DNA of 62,248 nt. It comes from Pseudonocardia kujensis (lineage in GTDB: Bacteria; Actinomycetota; Actinomycetes; Mycobacteriales; Pseudonocardiaceae). Of the stretch, positions 7,368 through 15,942 are shown piece after piece; positions within the stretch are counted from its first letter, which is position 1, and each line of letters opens with the position of its first letter. A program made the position numbers and the translations under genes. The DNA is taken from assembly GCF_021283305.1 (NCBI RefSeq), contig NZ_JAJSOK010000043.1, forward strand, positions 1 to 62,248, read 5' to 3'. The notes beneath the pieces are model-generated. The model was given only the letters and a program-made list of their open reading frames with translations, was not told the origin of the DNA and made no database searches.

Positions 7368-8402
7368 TCAGGCGGTCTCGGCGTAGGGCTGCAGCGGCGG
7401 CTCGGCCGCGACCCGCGGCGTCGTGGCGAGGGCGTCGGCGACCGAGGTGAGGACCTGGGCGAAGTCGGTCGGGAAGGTCGCCGGGTCGACACCCGGCTGG
7501 AAGGGCTGCAGGCAGACGGCCCGGTCGATCCGGTCCGGATCGGCGGGACCGTCGTGGTCGAGCGCGTCGACGACGAGGGCGTACGCGACCGCGTCGCTCG
7601 TCCCGATCGTCAGGTGGTCGGCGGGGTGCGCCGGGCAGATCGACTGCAGCGAGACGTTGCGGACGTTCGCCCCGCCGTCGCGCAGGGCCGAGCTGGCCGG
7701 CGGCGCGGCGTCGGGCAGCAGCGGCGGCGTCTCGACATTGGGCACCACGACCTCGTCGAGGTCGGTGAAGGCCACGGTGTAGTCGACCTCGTCGTAGGTC
7801 TCGCGCCCGGCGTTGAGCACGGCGAGGAACCGCGCGTCGGCCCGCTGCTGCTGGATCGCGGCGGCGCACCCGCCCGGCGCGAGGCAGATGCCGTTCGCGA
7901 CCACGGTGCCGTGGTTCGACGGGGCGAGTCCGACCAGGTCGTCGACGTCGTGCCGGGTGTCCGGCCAGAACTTCAGCGCCCAGCGCGTGATCATGCCGCC
8001 CTGGCTGTGCCCGACGACGTCGACCGGCCCGCCGGCCCGCTCGCTCATGGTCCGCACCGCGGCGACGACGTACTCGGCGGCGACCTGGATGTCACCCATC
8101 GCCCTGTCCGGCAGCTCGACCGTGCAGAACGGGCGTCCCTCGGCGGCGAACGCCCGGGCGTAGTTCCACGAGAACTCCGCGGGTGTCAGGGTCGTGCCAG
8201 GGATGAGCAGCACGGGCCGGTGCTCCGGCTCGTCGAGGTCGCCGGTACAGCTCAGGCTCCGCGCCAGGGCCTGCTCCGGGACCTGCAGGGCCGGCCCGTC
8301 CTCGTCGGCGGCCGCGGTGGCGACCGAAGCCCCGAGCCCCACGGTCACGGCGGCGAGCACCGCCGCGACCCGGAACCCCGCCGTACGCGCGACGTTGCGC
8401 AT
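7368..8402 (-). CDS. Secreted alpha/beta-hydrolase lipase (CALB-like)
   Basis: 344 residues from ATG 8400-8402, preceded by GAAGGGATCAGGG; a GTG five codons upstream is less well placed. Residues 1-30 form a signal peptide (Arg-rich start, hydrophobic core, ASVATAAA cleavage region). The mature part has an oxyanion segment (VLLIPGTTLTPAEFSWNYAR), the nucleophile elbow GHSQGG with its serine, and a late His in CPAHPADHLTIG. The pattern resembles Candida antarctica lipase B-like bacterial lipases of similar length. Likely extracellular ester or lipid hydrolysis. Monocistronic, ending at a hairpin. Confidence 0.8.
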   Translation of the reverse strand: MRNVARTAGFRVAAVLAAVTVGLGASVATAAADEDGPALQVPEQALARSLSCTGDLDEPEHRPVLLIPGTTLTPAEFSWNYARAFAAEGRPFCTVELPDRAMGDIQVAAEYVVAAVRTMSERAGGPVDVVGHSQGGMITRWALKFWPDTRHDVDDLVGLAPSNHGTVVANGICLAPGGCAAAIQQQRADARFLAVLNAGRETYDEVDYTVAFTDLDEVVVPNVETPPLLPDAAPPASSALRDGGANVRNVSLQSICPAHPADHLTIGTSDAVAYALVVDALDHDGPADPDRIDRAVCLQPFQPGVDPATFPTDFAQVLTSVADALATTPRVAAEPPLQPYAETA

Positions 8403-8490
8403 CCCTGATCCCTTCACCGCTCGGCCGACCGGGTGATCAACGAGCGGTCGCGGGCCCGGGATGCTCCCCGTCCGGGTGGCGCCGCCGGCG

Positions 8491-9030
8491 TCAGTCGTGG
8501 CGCAGGGCCAGCCCCACCCACACGAACAACGCGACCCCGGACAGCACGCCCGAGATCACGCCGATCACCGCGGGCCCGGCACCGAGCAGCCCGGCGACGG
8601 CACCCGCCACCCCCAGGGCGGCGACGACGACGCCGAGCCCGGTGAACTGCGGGAGCCGCCAGATCCGGGCGAGCCCGAAGAAGTGCACGCCCACCACGAA
8701 CGCGACCCACGCGACCGCGAACCGCGGCGCCTCCAGCACGCCGTTGATCACCGCGAGGCCCGCCGCCAGCGCGACGACCTCGGCGGCCACGACGGCGGCG
8801 TACCGCCGGTCGAAGCCGCCGCGGCCGGGCACCGCCTCGCCGGCCTCGGCCCGCCGCAGCTGCCGCACGGCGCCGACGGCCAGCGCGAGCGCCACCACCA
8901 CCGCCGCGATCCGCAGGGCGAGGCGCGGGCCCGGGGCCAGCTCCCCGGTGTTGGCCAGGACGAACACCACCCCGAACACGAGCCCGATCGACGAGCCGAT
9001 GAAACGTCCGGTCCGTGGGTCCACTGCCAT
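8491..9030 (-). CDS. Six-helix membrane protein of unknown function
   Basis: 179 residues, about six hydrophobic helices. Features include an N-terminal IGLVFGVVFVLANTGELAPG, a basic-acidic loop after helix 2 and a conserved-looking VGVHFFGLARIWRLPQFTGL. The pattern resembles small actinobacterial integral membrane proteins annotated only as hypothetical. No neighbour suggests a role. Confidence 0.65.
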   Translation of the reverse strand: MAVDPRTGRFIGSSIGLVFGVVFVLANTGELAPGPRLALRIAAVVVALALAVGAVRQLRRAEAGEAVPGRGGFDRRYAAVVAAEVVALAAGLAVINGVLEAPRFAVAWVAFVVGVHFFGLARIWRLPQFTGLGVVVAALGVAGAVAGLLGAGPAVIGVISGVLSGVALFVWVGLALRHD

Positions 9031-9119
9031 GCAGTGGATCTTCCGGCCCGACGCCGGGTCGAGGCAAACCGGTTGCCGCGCCCGGCGTCGTGCGGCGTCG
9101 GTGCGGCGGCGGCCCGGGA

Positions 9120-10208
9120 TCAGCCCGCGGCCAGCGGGGTCGGCGCGGGCGGCGCGGTGGCCGGGTCGCCGTCGGACAGCGCGGCGAGCTGGTCGGGCAG
9201 GGCGTCGAGCAGCACGGGGAGGCTCAGCACGGTGACGAAGCCGCCGATCGGGTCCAGCGTGCTGCCGCCGTCGTAGGAGACGAACAGGTCCCGCCCCTCG
9301 GTGTGCACGGGCCGGGCGGTGTACGACGGTTGGCCGAGCACGGACTGCTGCACGCCCTCACCGCCGGCGTCGAGCCAGATCAGCGCGTCGACGTCGAGGA
9401 CGTCGCTGCGCTCGAGGCTCACGGTCGCCCCGAACTCCTGGCCGGCCAGCTGGTCGACGACGGGCGGGACGGTGAGGCCGAGCTCGCCCAGGACGCGCCC
9501 GCGCGGGTCCTTGCTGCCGTAGACGTAGTACTGGCCGTCGTAGAAGGTGGCGACCTCGGCGGTGCGGCCGGCGAACTCCGGGTGGGCGGCGCGCGCGTCG
9601 GCGAACCGCTTCTCGACGTCCGCGACCAGCTCGGCGGCCGCGGCCGGCCTGCCGAGGGCCGCGCCGACGGCGGTGGTCTGCTCGCGCCAGCCCAGCCCGT
9701 AGTCCGGCACGTCCCCGGGCTGCGCCACCGTCGGGGCGATCCGGCTCAGGCGGTCGTAGTCGGCCTGGCCCAGGCCGCTGTAGGTCGCGAGGATGAGGTC
9801 CGGCCGCAGCGCGGCGACACGCTCGTAGGCCACGCCGTCCGTGAACGGCAGCACCTCCGGCAGCGGCGAGCCGTCCGCGATCTCGTCGAACCGGGCCTTC
9901 GCCCAGGGGAACAGGGCGCCCGGCGCGTTGCCGAACCACTCCGTGGTCCCGACCGGCACGACGCCGAGGGCGAGCACGGCGTCCTGGTCGGTGAGGCCGA
10001 CGGCGACCACCCGCTTCGGCTCCGCCTCGATCGTGGTGCTCCCGAACTTGTGGGCGACCGTCGTGGGAAAGGCCCCGGCCTCGGCCGCGCCCGCCGGCGG
10101 GGCGGCGGGACGCGCGTCGGGGCCCCCGGCGCAGCCGGCCAGCGCGAGCGCCAGCACGGCGAGGAACGGGAGCAGAACCCGGGGGGTTCGGGGACGCGGG
10201 CGGGGCAC
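9120..10208 (-). CDS. Iron-siderophore ABC transporter substrate-binding lipoprotein
   Basis: 362 residues. GTG 10206-10208 is preceded at 5 bases by AGGAGG. The signal peptide ends in the lipobox LALAGC, so the mature protein is lipid-anchored outside the membrane. Residues 45-345 match the FecB/FepB periplasmic-binding family: KRVVAVGLTDQDAVLALGVV, LRPDLILATYSGL, and a central helix. It should deliver ferric siderophore to a FecCD-type permease, but no permease or ATPase gene is nearby, so it is an orphan receptor. An IdeR/DmdR-type box lies just upstream, which predicts iron repression. Confidence 0.88.
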   Translation of the reverse strand: MPRPRPRTPRVLLPFLAVLALALAGCAGGPDARPAAPPAGAAEAGAFPTTVAHKFGSTTIEAEPKRVVAVGLTDQDAVLALGVVPVGTTEWFGNAPGALFPWAKARFDEIADGSPLPEVLPFTDGVAYERVAALRPDLILATYSGLGQADYDRLSRIAPTVAQPGDVPDYGLGWREQTTAVGAALGRPAAAAELVADVEKRFADARAAHPEFAGRTAEVATFYDGQYYVYGSKDPRGRVLGELGLTVPPVVDQLAGQEFGATVSLERSDVLDVDALIWLDAGGEGVQQSVLGQPSYTARPVHTEGRDLFVSYDGGSTLDPIGGFVTVLSLPVLLDALPDQLAALSDGDPATAPPAPTPLAAG

Positions 10209-10223
10209 GGAACCTCCTGCAGG

Positions 10224-10242
10224 GTCGGGAAGGCTAACCTAA
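10224..10242 (-). promoter_or_regulatory. IdeR/DmdR1-like iron box
   Basis: The 19 bases match the DtxR-family consensus TTAGGTTAGGCTAACCTAA at 15 of 19 positions, with one half perfect (GGCTAACCTAA). They sit 16 bases upstream of the siderophore-binding protein start, so binding of the iron-loaded repressor would block its transcription. Confidence 0.75.
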
Positions 10243-10323
10243 CCCACGAGCCCGCGCCGCGGAACGCCTGCCTGATCGCCGGAGCAGCCGCGACCCGGAG
10301 CAGCCGCCGGCCCCGGATCGACC

Positions 10324-10464
10324 TCAGCGGTTGCGGAAGCGCGTCACCATCCTCCGGGCACGCTCACGGTTGCGCGGGTCGGCGGCGAGGCGGCGCCCCT
10401 GGTCGGTGAGCTGTCGCCCGCGCGGGCTCTGCAGGAAGCGCTTGACTCGTTCGACGATCGGCAT
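10324..10464 (-). CDS. Short basic protein of a conserved actinobacterial type
   Basis: 46 residues, ATG at 10462-10464: VERVKRFLQSPRGRQLTDQG, then an Arg-rich helix ending RFRNR. Strongly basic amphipathic helix, no membrane segment. Small proteins of this pattern appear in many actinomycetes; function unknown. Ribosome site weak. It lies 49 bases downstream of selO on the same strand. Confidence 0.55.
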   Translation of the reverse strand: MPIVERVKRFLQSPRGRQLTDQGRRLAADPRNRERARRMVTRFRNR

Positions 10465-10513
10465 GAGGCCCGGATACCCCGGGCTCCGCCGATTCACGCG
10501 TACGGGACGAACC

Positions 10514-11980
10514 TCACGTTCCGCAGAAGGTGCGGAAGGAGCCGAAGCTGGGCGGCGCCGGGAGGGCGTAGGTCTCCAGCCCGGGTCGCTCCTCGAACGG
10601 GTGGGCGAGCACCGCGAGCAGCCGGTCCAACGGCGCCCGGTCGCCCGCCACGGCGGCCGTGAGCGCCTCGTCGACCAGGTGGTTCCGCGGGACGTAGACG
10701 GGGTTGACCCGGTCCATCGCCGCGGCGGTCCCGGCCCCGCCCCCGGCCGGCAGGAGCGCCCGCCACCGCTCGGCCCAGGCGTCGAACCCCTCCCCGACCA
10801 GCGTCCGGGCCGGCTCGGGGTCGCCGGCCGCCGCACGCGACAGCGCCCGGAAGAACGACGTGAAGTCCACCTTGCGCTCCTCGAGCAGGGTCAGCAGGTC
10901 GTCGACGAGCGCCTCGTCCCCGGCCCCGTCGGCCAGCCCGAGCTTCGCGTGCATCCCCGCCCGCCGGTGCCGGTCGTAGCGGTCGGCGAAGGACAGCAGC
11001 ACCTCGGTCACGGCCTCGATCGCGGCGTCGGTGTCCTCGGCGACCAGCGGGAGCAGGGCCTCGGCGAACCGGGCGAGGTTCCACTGCGCGACCCCGGGCT
11101 GGTTGCCGTAGGCGTAGCGGCCGCCGTGGTCGATCGAGCTGAACACGGTGGCGGGGTCGTAGGCGTCCATGAAGGCGCAGGGGCCGTAGTCGATCGTCTC
11201 GCCGGAGATCGTCATGTTGTCGGTGTTCATCACGCCGTGCACGAACCCGACGAGCATCCAGCGGGCGATCAGCGCTGCCTGGGCTTCCACCACGCTCGTG
11301 TAGAACGCGAGGTACGGGTTGTCCGCCTCGGCCGCGGCCGGGTGGTGGCGGGCGATGGCGTGGTCGGCGAGGCGGCGCAGCAGGCCGGTGTCGCGCGTCG
11401 CGGCCGCGAACTGGAAGGTGCCGACGCGGATGTGGCTGGCGGCGACCCGGGTCAGCACCGCGCCGGGCTCCATCCGGTCCCGCGCGACCTGCTCCCCCGT
11501 CCCGACCACGGCGAGCGCGCGTGTGGTCGGGATGGCGAGCGCGTGCATCGCCTCGCCGATCACGTACTCGCGCAGCATCGGCCCGAGCGGCGCCTTCCCG
11601 TCGCCCCCGCGCGCGAACGGCGTGCGTCCCGACCCCTTGAGATGCAGGTCGTGGCGGTGCCCCCGGCTGTCGAGCACCTCGCCGAGCAGCAGCGCGCGCC
11701 CGTCGCCGAGACGCGGGACGTATCCGCCGAACTGGTGCCCCGCATACGCCATCGCCACCGAGGCGGCGCCCTCCGGCTTCGCGTTCCCGGCCAGGACCGC
11801 GACGCCCTCGGGCGTCCGCAGGACCCCGGCGTCGACCCCGAGCTCGGCGGCGAGCCCGTCGTTGAGCACGACGAGCGACGGCTCCGGCGCCGGGGCGGCG
11901 TCCCACGGCACGCACAGCTCGCCCAGGTCGCGGACGTAGGAGTTGTCGAACGTGAACACCGACCCGAGCGCGAGACTCAT
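10514..11980 (-). CDS. selO: Protein adenylyltransferase SelO (YdiU/UPF0061)
   Basis: 488 residues from ATG 11978-11980; a longer frame to 12274 lacks conserved sequence. SelO is a pseudokinase-fold enzyme that transfers AMP to Ser/Thr/Tyr of target proteins, often in redox stress. Visible family blocks are AYAGHQFGGYVPRLGDGRA, the nucleotide-binding DLHLKGSGRTPFARGGDGKA, NTDNMTISGETIDYGPCAF, and a C-terminal FCGT with the cysteine found near the end of SelO proteins. Length agrees with E. coli YdiU (478). Stand-alone gene; no adjacent partner. Confidence 0.9.
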   Translation of the reverse strand: MSLALGSVFTFDNSYVRDLGELCVPWDAAPAPEPSLVVLNDGLAAELGVDAGVLRTPEGVAVLAGNAKPEGAASVAMAYAGHQFGGYVPRLGDGRALLLGEVLDSRGHRHDLHLKGSGRTPFARGGDGKAPLGPMLREYVIGEAMHALAIPTTRALAVVGTGEQVARDRMEPGAVLTRVAASHIRVGTFQFAAATRDTGLLRRLADHAIARHHPAAAEADNPYLAFYTSVVEAQAALIARWMLVGFVHGVMNTDNMTISGETIDYGPCAFMDAYDPATVFSSIDHGGRYAYGNQPGVAQWNLARFAEALLPLVAEDTDAAIEAVTEVLLSFADRYDRHRRAGMHAKLGLADGAGDEALVDDLLTLLEERKVDFTSFFRALSRAAAGDPEPARTLVGEGFDAWAERWRALLPAGGGAGTAAAMDRVNPVYVPRNHLVDEALTAAVAGDRAPLDRLLAVLAHPFEERPGLETYALPAPPSFGSFRTFCGT

Positions 11981-12068
11981 GCGACCGAGGCTAACCGCCG
12001 GTCCGCCGGGGTGCCGGTCGCGCGCCGGCTGGTGCAGCTGCGGCATGGTCGTCGGCCGTGCCGCCGAG

Positions 12069-12170
12069 CGGACGCGCTCACCGCGCTCGTGACCGACGTC
12101 CCCGTGCTGTCGCTGGTCGGCGCGGCCGGCCACGCCAAGACCCGCCTGGCTCGTCGACGGGTGTTCCGCC
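12069..12170 (+). pseudogene. Remnant of an NTPase/LuxR-type regulator P-loop
   Basis: In the 290-base gap between selO and the MFS gene, the plus strand reads ALTALVTDVPVLSLVGAAGH followed by AKTRLARR. This is close to the N-terminal P-loop stretch of large LuxR/AAA regulators (VxTLVGxGGxGKTRLA), but the Walker A is degraded (GAAGHAKT) and the frame lacks a start or continuation. I read it as a fossil fragment. Confidence 0.35.
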
Positions 12171-12272
12171 TGCGTGCCACCGCGCCGCCGAAAGGGCGCG
12201 GCTGTCCTGAGTTTCCCGGTCACCTCGTCGGGGCGAAGTGCCGCCGGCACCGCGGCCCGCAAGCTGACGACC

Positions 12273-13724
12273 ATGACGAGGACCGACGGGAACGGCGGCG
12301 TCGCGCTGGCGGCCGCGAAGGCGGCCGTGCTTCCGCTGGCACTGGCACAGTTCGTGGCGAGCTACGCCGCCTCGAACATGAACGTCGCGATCACCTCGAT
12401 CGCCGACGACCTCGGCACCTCGGTCACCGGGATCCAGACCACGATCACGCTGTTCACGCTGACCATGGCGGCGTTGATGATCCCGGGCAGCAAGCTCACC
12501 GACATCTGGGGCCGGAAGTTCTGCTTCCTGCTGGGCCTCGCCGTGTACGGGGCCGGCGCCCTGCTCGCCGCGCTCGCGCAGGGGCTGCCGCTGCTCATGA
12601 TCGGCTACTCGCTGCTCGAGGGCGTCGGGTCGGCGCTGCTCATCCCGCCGATCTACATCCTCATCACGGTGCTGTTCGACGACACGACCACCCGCGCCCG
12701 CTACTTCGGCGTGGTCAGCGGCGCGGCCGGGATCGGCGCGGCCGCCGGCCCGCTGATCGGTGGTCTCATCACCAGCTACGTGAGCTGGCGGGCGTCGTTC
12801 GTCCTGCAGGTCCTGATCGTGGCGGCGATCGCCTGGCTCGGACGCGGCATCGCCGACCCGCCGCTGCCGGAGCGGCGCCCGGCCTTCGACTGGCTGGGCG
12901 CGGTGCTCTCGGCACTGGGACTGTTCCTCGTGGTGTTCGGCGTGCTCCAGAGCGGCGCCTACGGGTGGGGCGCGGCGACGAAGGACTACGCGATCGGCGG
13001 CACGGTGATCGTCCCGGCGGGCGGCGTGTCCCCGGTGTGGATCTACGTCGGGCTCGGTGTGGTGGTGCTGGCCCTGTTCGCCGTGACCGCGTGGGCGCGG
13101 GAGAGGCACGGCCGAACGCCGCTGGTGTCGCTGCGGCTGTTCGCCAACCTGACCTCCAACCTGGGCCTGCTGACGCAGAACCTGCAGTGGCTGGTCCTGC
13201 AGGGCTCCTTCTTCGTGATCTCGGTGTTCCTGCAGCAGGTCCGCGGGTTCTCGGCGATCCAGACGGGCCTGCTGCTGATGCCCGCGACGATCGGCCTGCT
13301 GCTGTCGTCCGCAGCCGCACCGCGGATGGCCCGCCGGCACAGCCAGCGCCGCCTGATCCGCTTCGGGTTCTTCGTCACCGCACTGGGCCTGGTCCTGCTG
13401 CTCGCGCTCGGCGGCACCCGGCCCAGCATCTGGAGCTTCGTCCCCGGCCTGTTCCTCATGGGCATCGGCGTCGGGATCATGCTGACCGCCTCGGTCAACC
13501 TCGTGCAGTCGGCCTGGCCGGAGGAGGTGCAGGGCGACATCTCCGGAGTCTCGCGCAGCGTCTCGAACCTGGGTTCGTCGCTCGGTGTGGCGATCGCCGG
13601 CTCGCTCGTCGCGGGCGCGATCCCGGGAGGCGGCGACTACTTCTCCGCTCTGGTCATCGTCGGCGCCTTCGCGGTGCTCGGGTGGGTCGCGGCGCTGTTG
13701 ATCCCGCGGACCGCGCGCACATAG
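12273..13724 (+). CDS. DHA2-type MFS transporter
   Basis: 483 residues from ATG 12273. About 14 helices are predicted; VASYAASNMNVAITSIADDL at helix 1, LTDIWGRKFCFLLG (motif A variant) and GAAAGPLIGGLITSYVSWRA (motif C region) place it with EmrB/QacA drug:proton antiporters. An extra hydrophobic loop (GGTVIVPAGGVSPVWIYVGL) lies mid-protein. No adjacent regulator; ends at a strong hairpin. Substrate unknown. Not a close duplicate of the pump at 5679, which shares only family motifs. Confidence 0.85.
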   Translation: MTRTDGNGGVALAAAKAAVLPLALAQFVASYAASNMNVAITSIADDLGTSVTGIQTTITLFTLTMAALMIPGSKLTDIWGRKFCFLLGLAVYGAGALLAALAQGLPLLMIGYSLLEGVGSALLIPPIYILITVLFDDTTTRARYFGVVSGAAGIGAAAGPLIGGLITSYVSWRASFVLQVLIVAAIAWLGRGIADPPLPERRPAFDWLGAVLSALGLFLVVFGVLQSGAYGWGAATKDYAIGGTVIVPAGGVSPVWIYVGLGVVVLALFAVTAWARERHGRTPLVSLRLFANLTSNLGLLTQNLQWLVLQGSFFVISVFLQQVRGFSAIQTGLLLMPATIGLLLSSAAAPRMARRHSQRRLIRFGFFVTALGLVLLLALGGTRPSIWSFVPGLFLMGIGVGIMLTASVNLVQSAWPEEVQGDISGVSRSVSNLGSSLGVAIAGSLVAGAIPGGGDYFSALVIVGAFAVLGWVAALLIPRTART

Positions 13725-13742
13725 CCGACGGGTCGGGCGGAA

Positions 13743-13769
13743 GGGTCGGGCGGAGCGTCCGCCCGACCC
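13743..13769. terminator. Bidirectional terminator between convergent genes
   Basis: GGGTCGGGCGGA (13743-13754) pairs perfectly with 13758-13769, with a 3-base loop, between the MFS stop (13724) and the convergent cupin stop (13786). Confidence 0.75.
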
Positions 13770-13785
13770 CTCCGCCGGACGGCGC

Positions 13786-14169
13786 TCACCGGCCCGGGTC
13801 CGGCCCGTCGACGTTGTGCACCGTCGCGCCCACACCGCCGGTGCGGACGACGAACCCGGCGCCGCCGTCGTCGGCGACGGTCTCGCGGTGGACGAGGTGG
13901 CCCGGGATGTACACCGCGTCACCGGCCCTCGCCACGATCTCGTCGGCCCCGGACGGACCGAACTCGATGACCATCTCCCCCTCGGTGATGTGGGCATAGG
14001 TCGCGTAGTCGCCGTGGTGGTGCCATCCGGTGGTGGCCCCGCCGGGGAACACGGCGTACCCGCACCACACCCCCTCGTGGGCGAACGCCTGCCCACGCTG
14101 CATGCCCGCGCTCTGCTCCGTCGCGGGTCCCACCAGTTCGTCGCGGGTCACGATCTCGGGTGTCGTCAT
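13786..14169 (-). CDS. Cupin domain protein
   Basis: 127 residues from ATG 14167-14169 with GAGGAGAGG about 10 bases upstream. Single cupin barrel: GWHHHGDYATYAHITEGEMV gives the metal-binding H-x-H, then the glutamate of motif 1, and GDAVYIPGHLVHRE provides motif 2 with its histidine. Likely a metal-dependent small-molecule binding or oxygenase-like protein, substrate unknown. It is divergent from an HxlR regulator 129 bases away, which may control it. Confidence 0.8.
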   Translation of the reverse strand: MTTPEIVTRDELVGPATEQSAGMQRGQAFAHEGVWCGYAVFPGGATTGWHHHGDYATYAHITEGEMVIEFGPSGADEIVARAGDAVYIPGHLVHRETVADDGGAGFVVRTGGVGATVHNVDGPDPGR

Positions 14170-14298
14170 CGTCGGCCGCCTCTCCTCGTGCCGCACTCCT
14201 GCCGTACCGGACGCGGACCAGGGTCGGGGCCGACCGCCGGGGCGACAATCCCAGAAACTGAACTGTTCGCCGCGCGCCCGGGGGCGGAGACTTCCCGG

Positions 14299-15045
14299 GT
14301 GCGCACCTACGGCCAGTACTGCCCGGTCGCGCGAGCCGCGGAGCTGCTCGCCGAGCGCTGGACGTTGGTCATCGTGCGGAACCTGCTCGCCGGCTGCCGG
14401 ACCTACGGGGAGCTGCTCGACGGCGCGCCCGGCATCAGTCGGGCGCTGTTGACCCAGCGGCTGGACCTGCTGCAAGAGCACGAGGTCGTCGCCCGCGAGG
14501 CCGCGCCGTCAGGCCGGGTCCGCTACCGCTACACGTTGACCGAGCGGGGGCAGGAGCTGGGCCCGGTGGTCCGGGCGATCGGTGAGTGGGGAGCCCGCTG
14601 GCTCGAGCTGGAGCCCCACCACTCCGATCCCGCCTACGTCCTCTTCGCCACCGGCCGGCTCATCGACGTCGACCGCGCCCCGCCGCGCGGCCTGGTGGTG
14701 CGGGTCGACCTGGCCGAACGGCCGGCCGCCCGCTACTGGCTCCTGGTCCGGCGGCCCCGGGCCGAGGTCTGCACCTCGTACCCGGGGCGTGTCGAGGACC
14801 TCGTCCTCCGCACCTCGAGCGAGGTCCTCGCCCGCTGCCACCTCCGCCACCTCGGCTTCGCGCAGGCCGAACGGTGCGGGCTCCTGGAGATCGACGGGCC
14901 CCGGTCCGTGGTGCGCGCCTTCCTCGCCTGCGTGCGACCGAGCCCGTACGCCCACATCCCGCCGAAGACCACCACCCGTCCGCCACCCCGTGGGGTGACC
15001 GCTCAGCGCGGCAGCTCCGCCCCGACCTGCTCGGCGACCATGTAG
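14299..15045 (+). CDS. HxlR family transcriptional regulator with C-terminal extension
   Basis: 248 residues starting at GTG 14299. Residues 5-95 are the HxlR winged helix: CPVARAAELLAERWTLVIVR, then GISRALLTQRLDLLQEHEVV and the wing RYRYTLTERGQELGPVV. Residues 105-215 form a second alpha/beta domain (LIDVDRAPPRGLVVRVDLAE …) seen in actinobacterial HxlR proteins with an SCP2-like C-terminus. It is divergent from the cupin gene, an arrangement typical of autoregulated pairs. Its last 43 bases overlap the 3' end of the convergent VOC gene. Confidence 0.8.
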   Translation: MRTYGQYCPVARAAELLAERWTLVIVRNLLAGCRTYGELLDGAPGISRALLTQRLDLLQEHEVVAREAAPSGRVRYRYTLTERGQELGPVVRAIGEWGARWLELEPHHSDPAYVLFATGRLIDVDRAPPRGLVVRVDLAERPAARYWLLVRRPRAEVCTSYPGRVEDLVLRTSSEVLARCHLRHLGFAQAERCGLLEIDGPRSVVRAFLACVRPSPYAHIPPKTTTRPPPRGVTAQRGSSAPTCSATM

Positions 15046-15683
15046 GCGGCGTACCAGGCCGGCCAGTTCGCGTCGGGCCGGCCGGTGCGCTTCTCGTGCT
15101 CGCCGTGCGCGGCCTCGGCCCGCCGCAGGGCGGCCGCCAGGTCCGCCGTCGAGGTGAAGGTCGTCTCGGCGATGTCGACCCGGCCGGGGAGCCGCCGCGT
15201 GATCTCCTGGAGCAGCCAGCCGTTGCCGTCGGGGTCGCGGAAGGTGGCGAAGGAGCGGTAGCTGGTGTGCCGGGGGCCGGGCTCGCCGACCCGCAGGCCC
15301 GTGCCGTCGGGCCGGAACTGCGCGCCGGGCGTCCCGGGGTGGAAGACCTCGGAGACCTGGACACCGCGGGCGAGCAGGTCCCCGCGGGCGGCCTCGATGT
15401 CCGGGACGACGAGGTAGAGGGCCTGGGCCGACCCGGGCGCGGCCACCGTCATCCCGGTGCCGAACTGGATCGAGCACGCCGAGCCGGGCGGGGTGAACTG
15501 GACGACCCGGAAGCCGTTGTCGGACGGCAGGTCGGCGTCGAGCCGCCAGCCGAGGCGCGCGTAGAACCCCTTGGCGCGATCGACGTCCGCGACCGGGATG
15601 ACGACCACCTCGAGCCTGAGGTCGACGGTCGCGGCACCCACCGGGTCGCGCGCCTCGTCGCTCCGGACGTGCGTCGTGCTCAT
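15003..15683 (-). CDS. VOC (glyoxalase-fold) protein with fused WYAAY tail
   Basis: 226 residues from ATG 15681-15683. Residues 22-165 are a VOC domain (LRLEVVVIPVADVDRAKGFY, RLGWRLDADLPSDNGFRVVQ, FRDPDGNGWLLQE); substrate unknown. Residues 170-226 add a short helical module (LAAALRRAEAAHGEHE … NWPAWYAAYMVAEQ). The paralogue at 49500-50000 lacks this tail, but the neighbouring gene 49297-49488 encodes it separately. The domain could be a partner or subunit-interface module. The gene end overlaps the HxlR gene by 43 bases. Confidence 0.8.
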   Translation of the reverse strand: MSTTHVRSDEARDPVGAATVDLRLEVVVIPVADVDRAKGFYARLGWRLDADLPSDNGFRVVQFTPPGSACSIQFGTGMTVAAPGSAQALYLVVPDIEAARGDLLARGVQVSEVFHPGTPGAQFRPDGTGLRVGEPGPRHTSYRSFATFRDPDGNGWLLQEITRRLPGRVDIAETTFTSTADLAAALRRAEAAHGEHEKRTGRPDANWPAWYAAYMVAEQVGAELPR

Positions 15684-15942
15684 CGCAGCCTCCTCGGGCG
15701 GGCGGCGGGCCACGGAGTCACGGCAGCCCGCCGCCACGGGTGCACCTGTTCCGTCACCGTCGGGGCCAGGGGCCCGGCGAGGTAGGGCCGTCCGGCTCCC
15801 GGCGGCCGGGCCGGTCGCTCCTGGAACGCCGCCGACGCAGATGACGACCTGTTCCGCGAGGACCTGCACGTGTCGTCCGCCGGGGGTGAGGTTCCCGGGC
15901 GGCCGGCACGGGCAGGATCGGGGTGCGGTGACGGGAGGAACC

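Noticed and set aside
10331..13999. 1222-codon plus-strand frame
   Set aside because: Shadow of selO and the MFS gene; only the short P-loop-like piece at 12069-12170 is protein-like.
13786..14481. Longer 231-residue version of the cupin protein
   Set aside because: The extra N-terminus is antisense to the HxlR coding start; ATG 14167-14169 has the ribosome site and family start.
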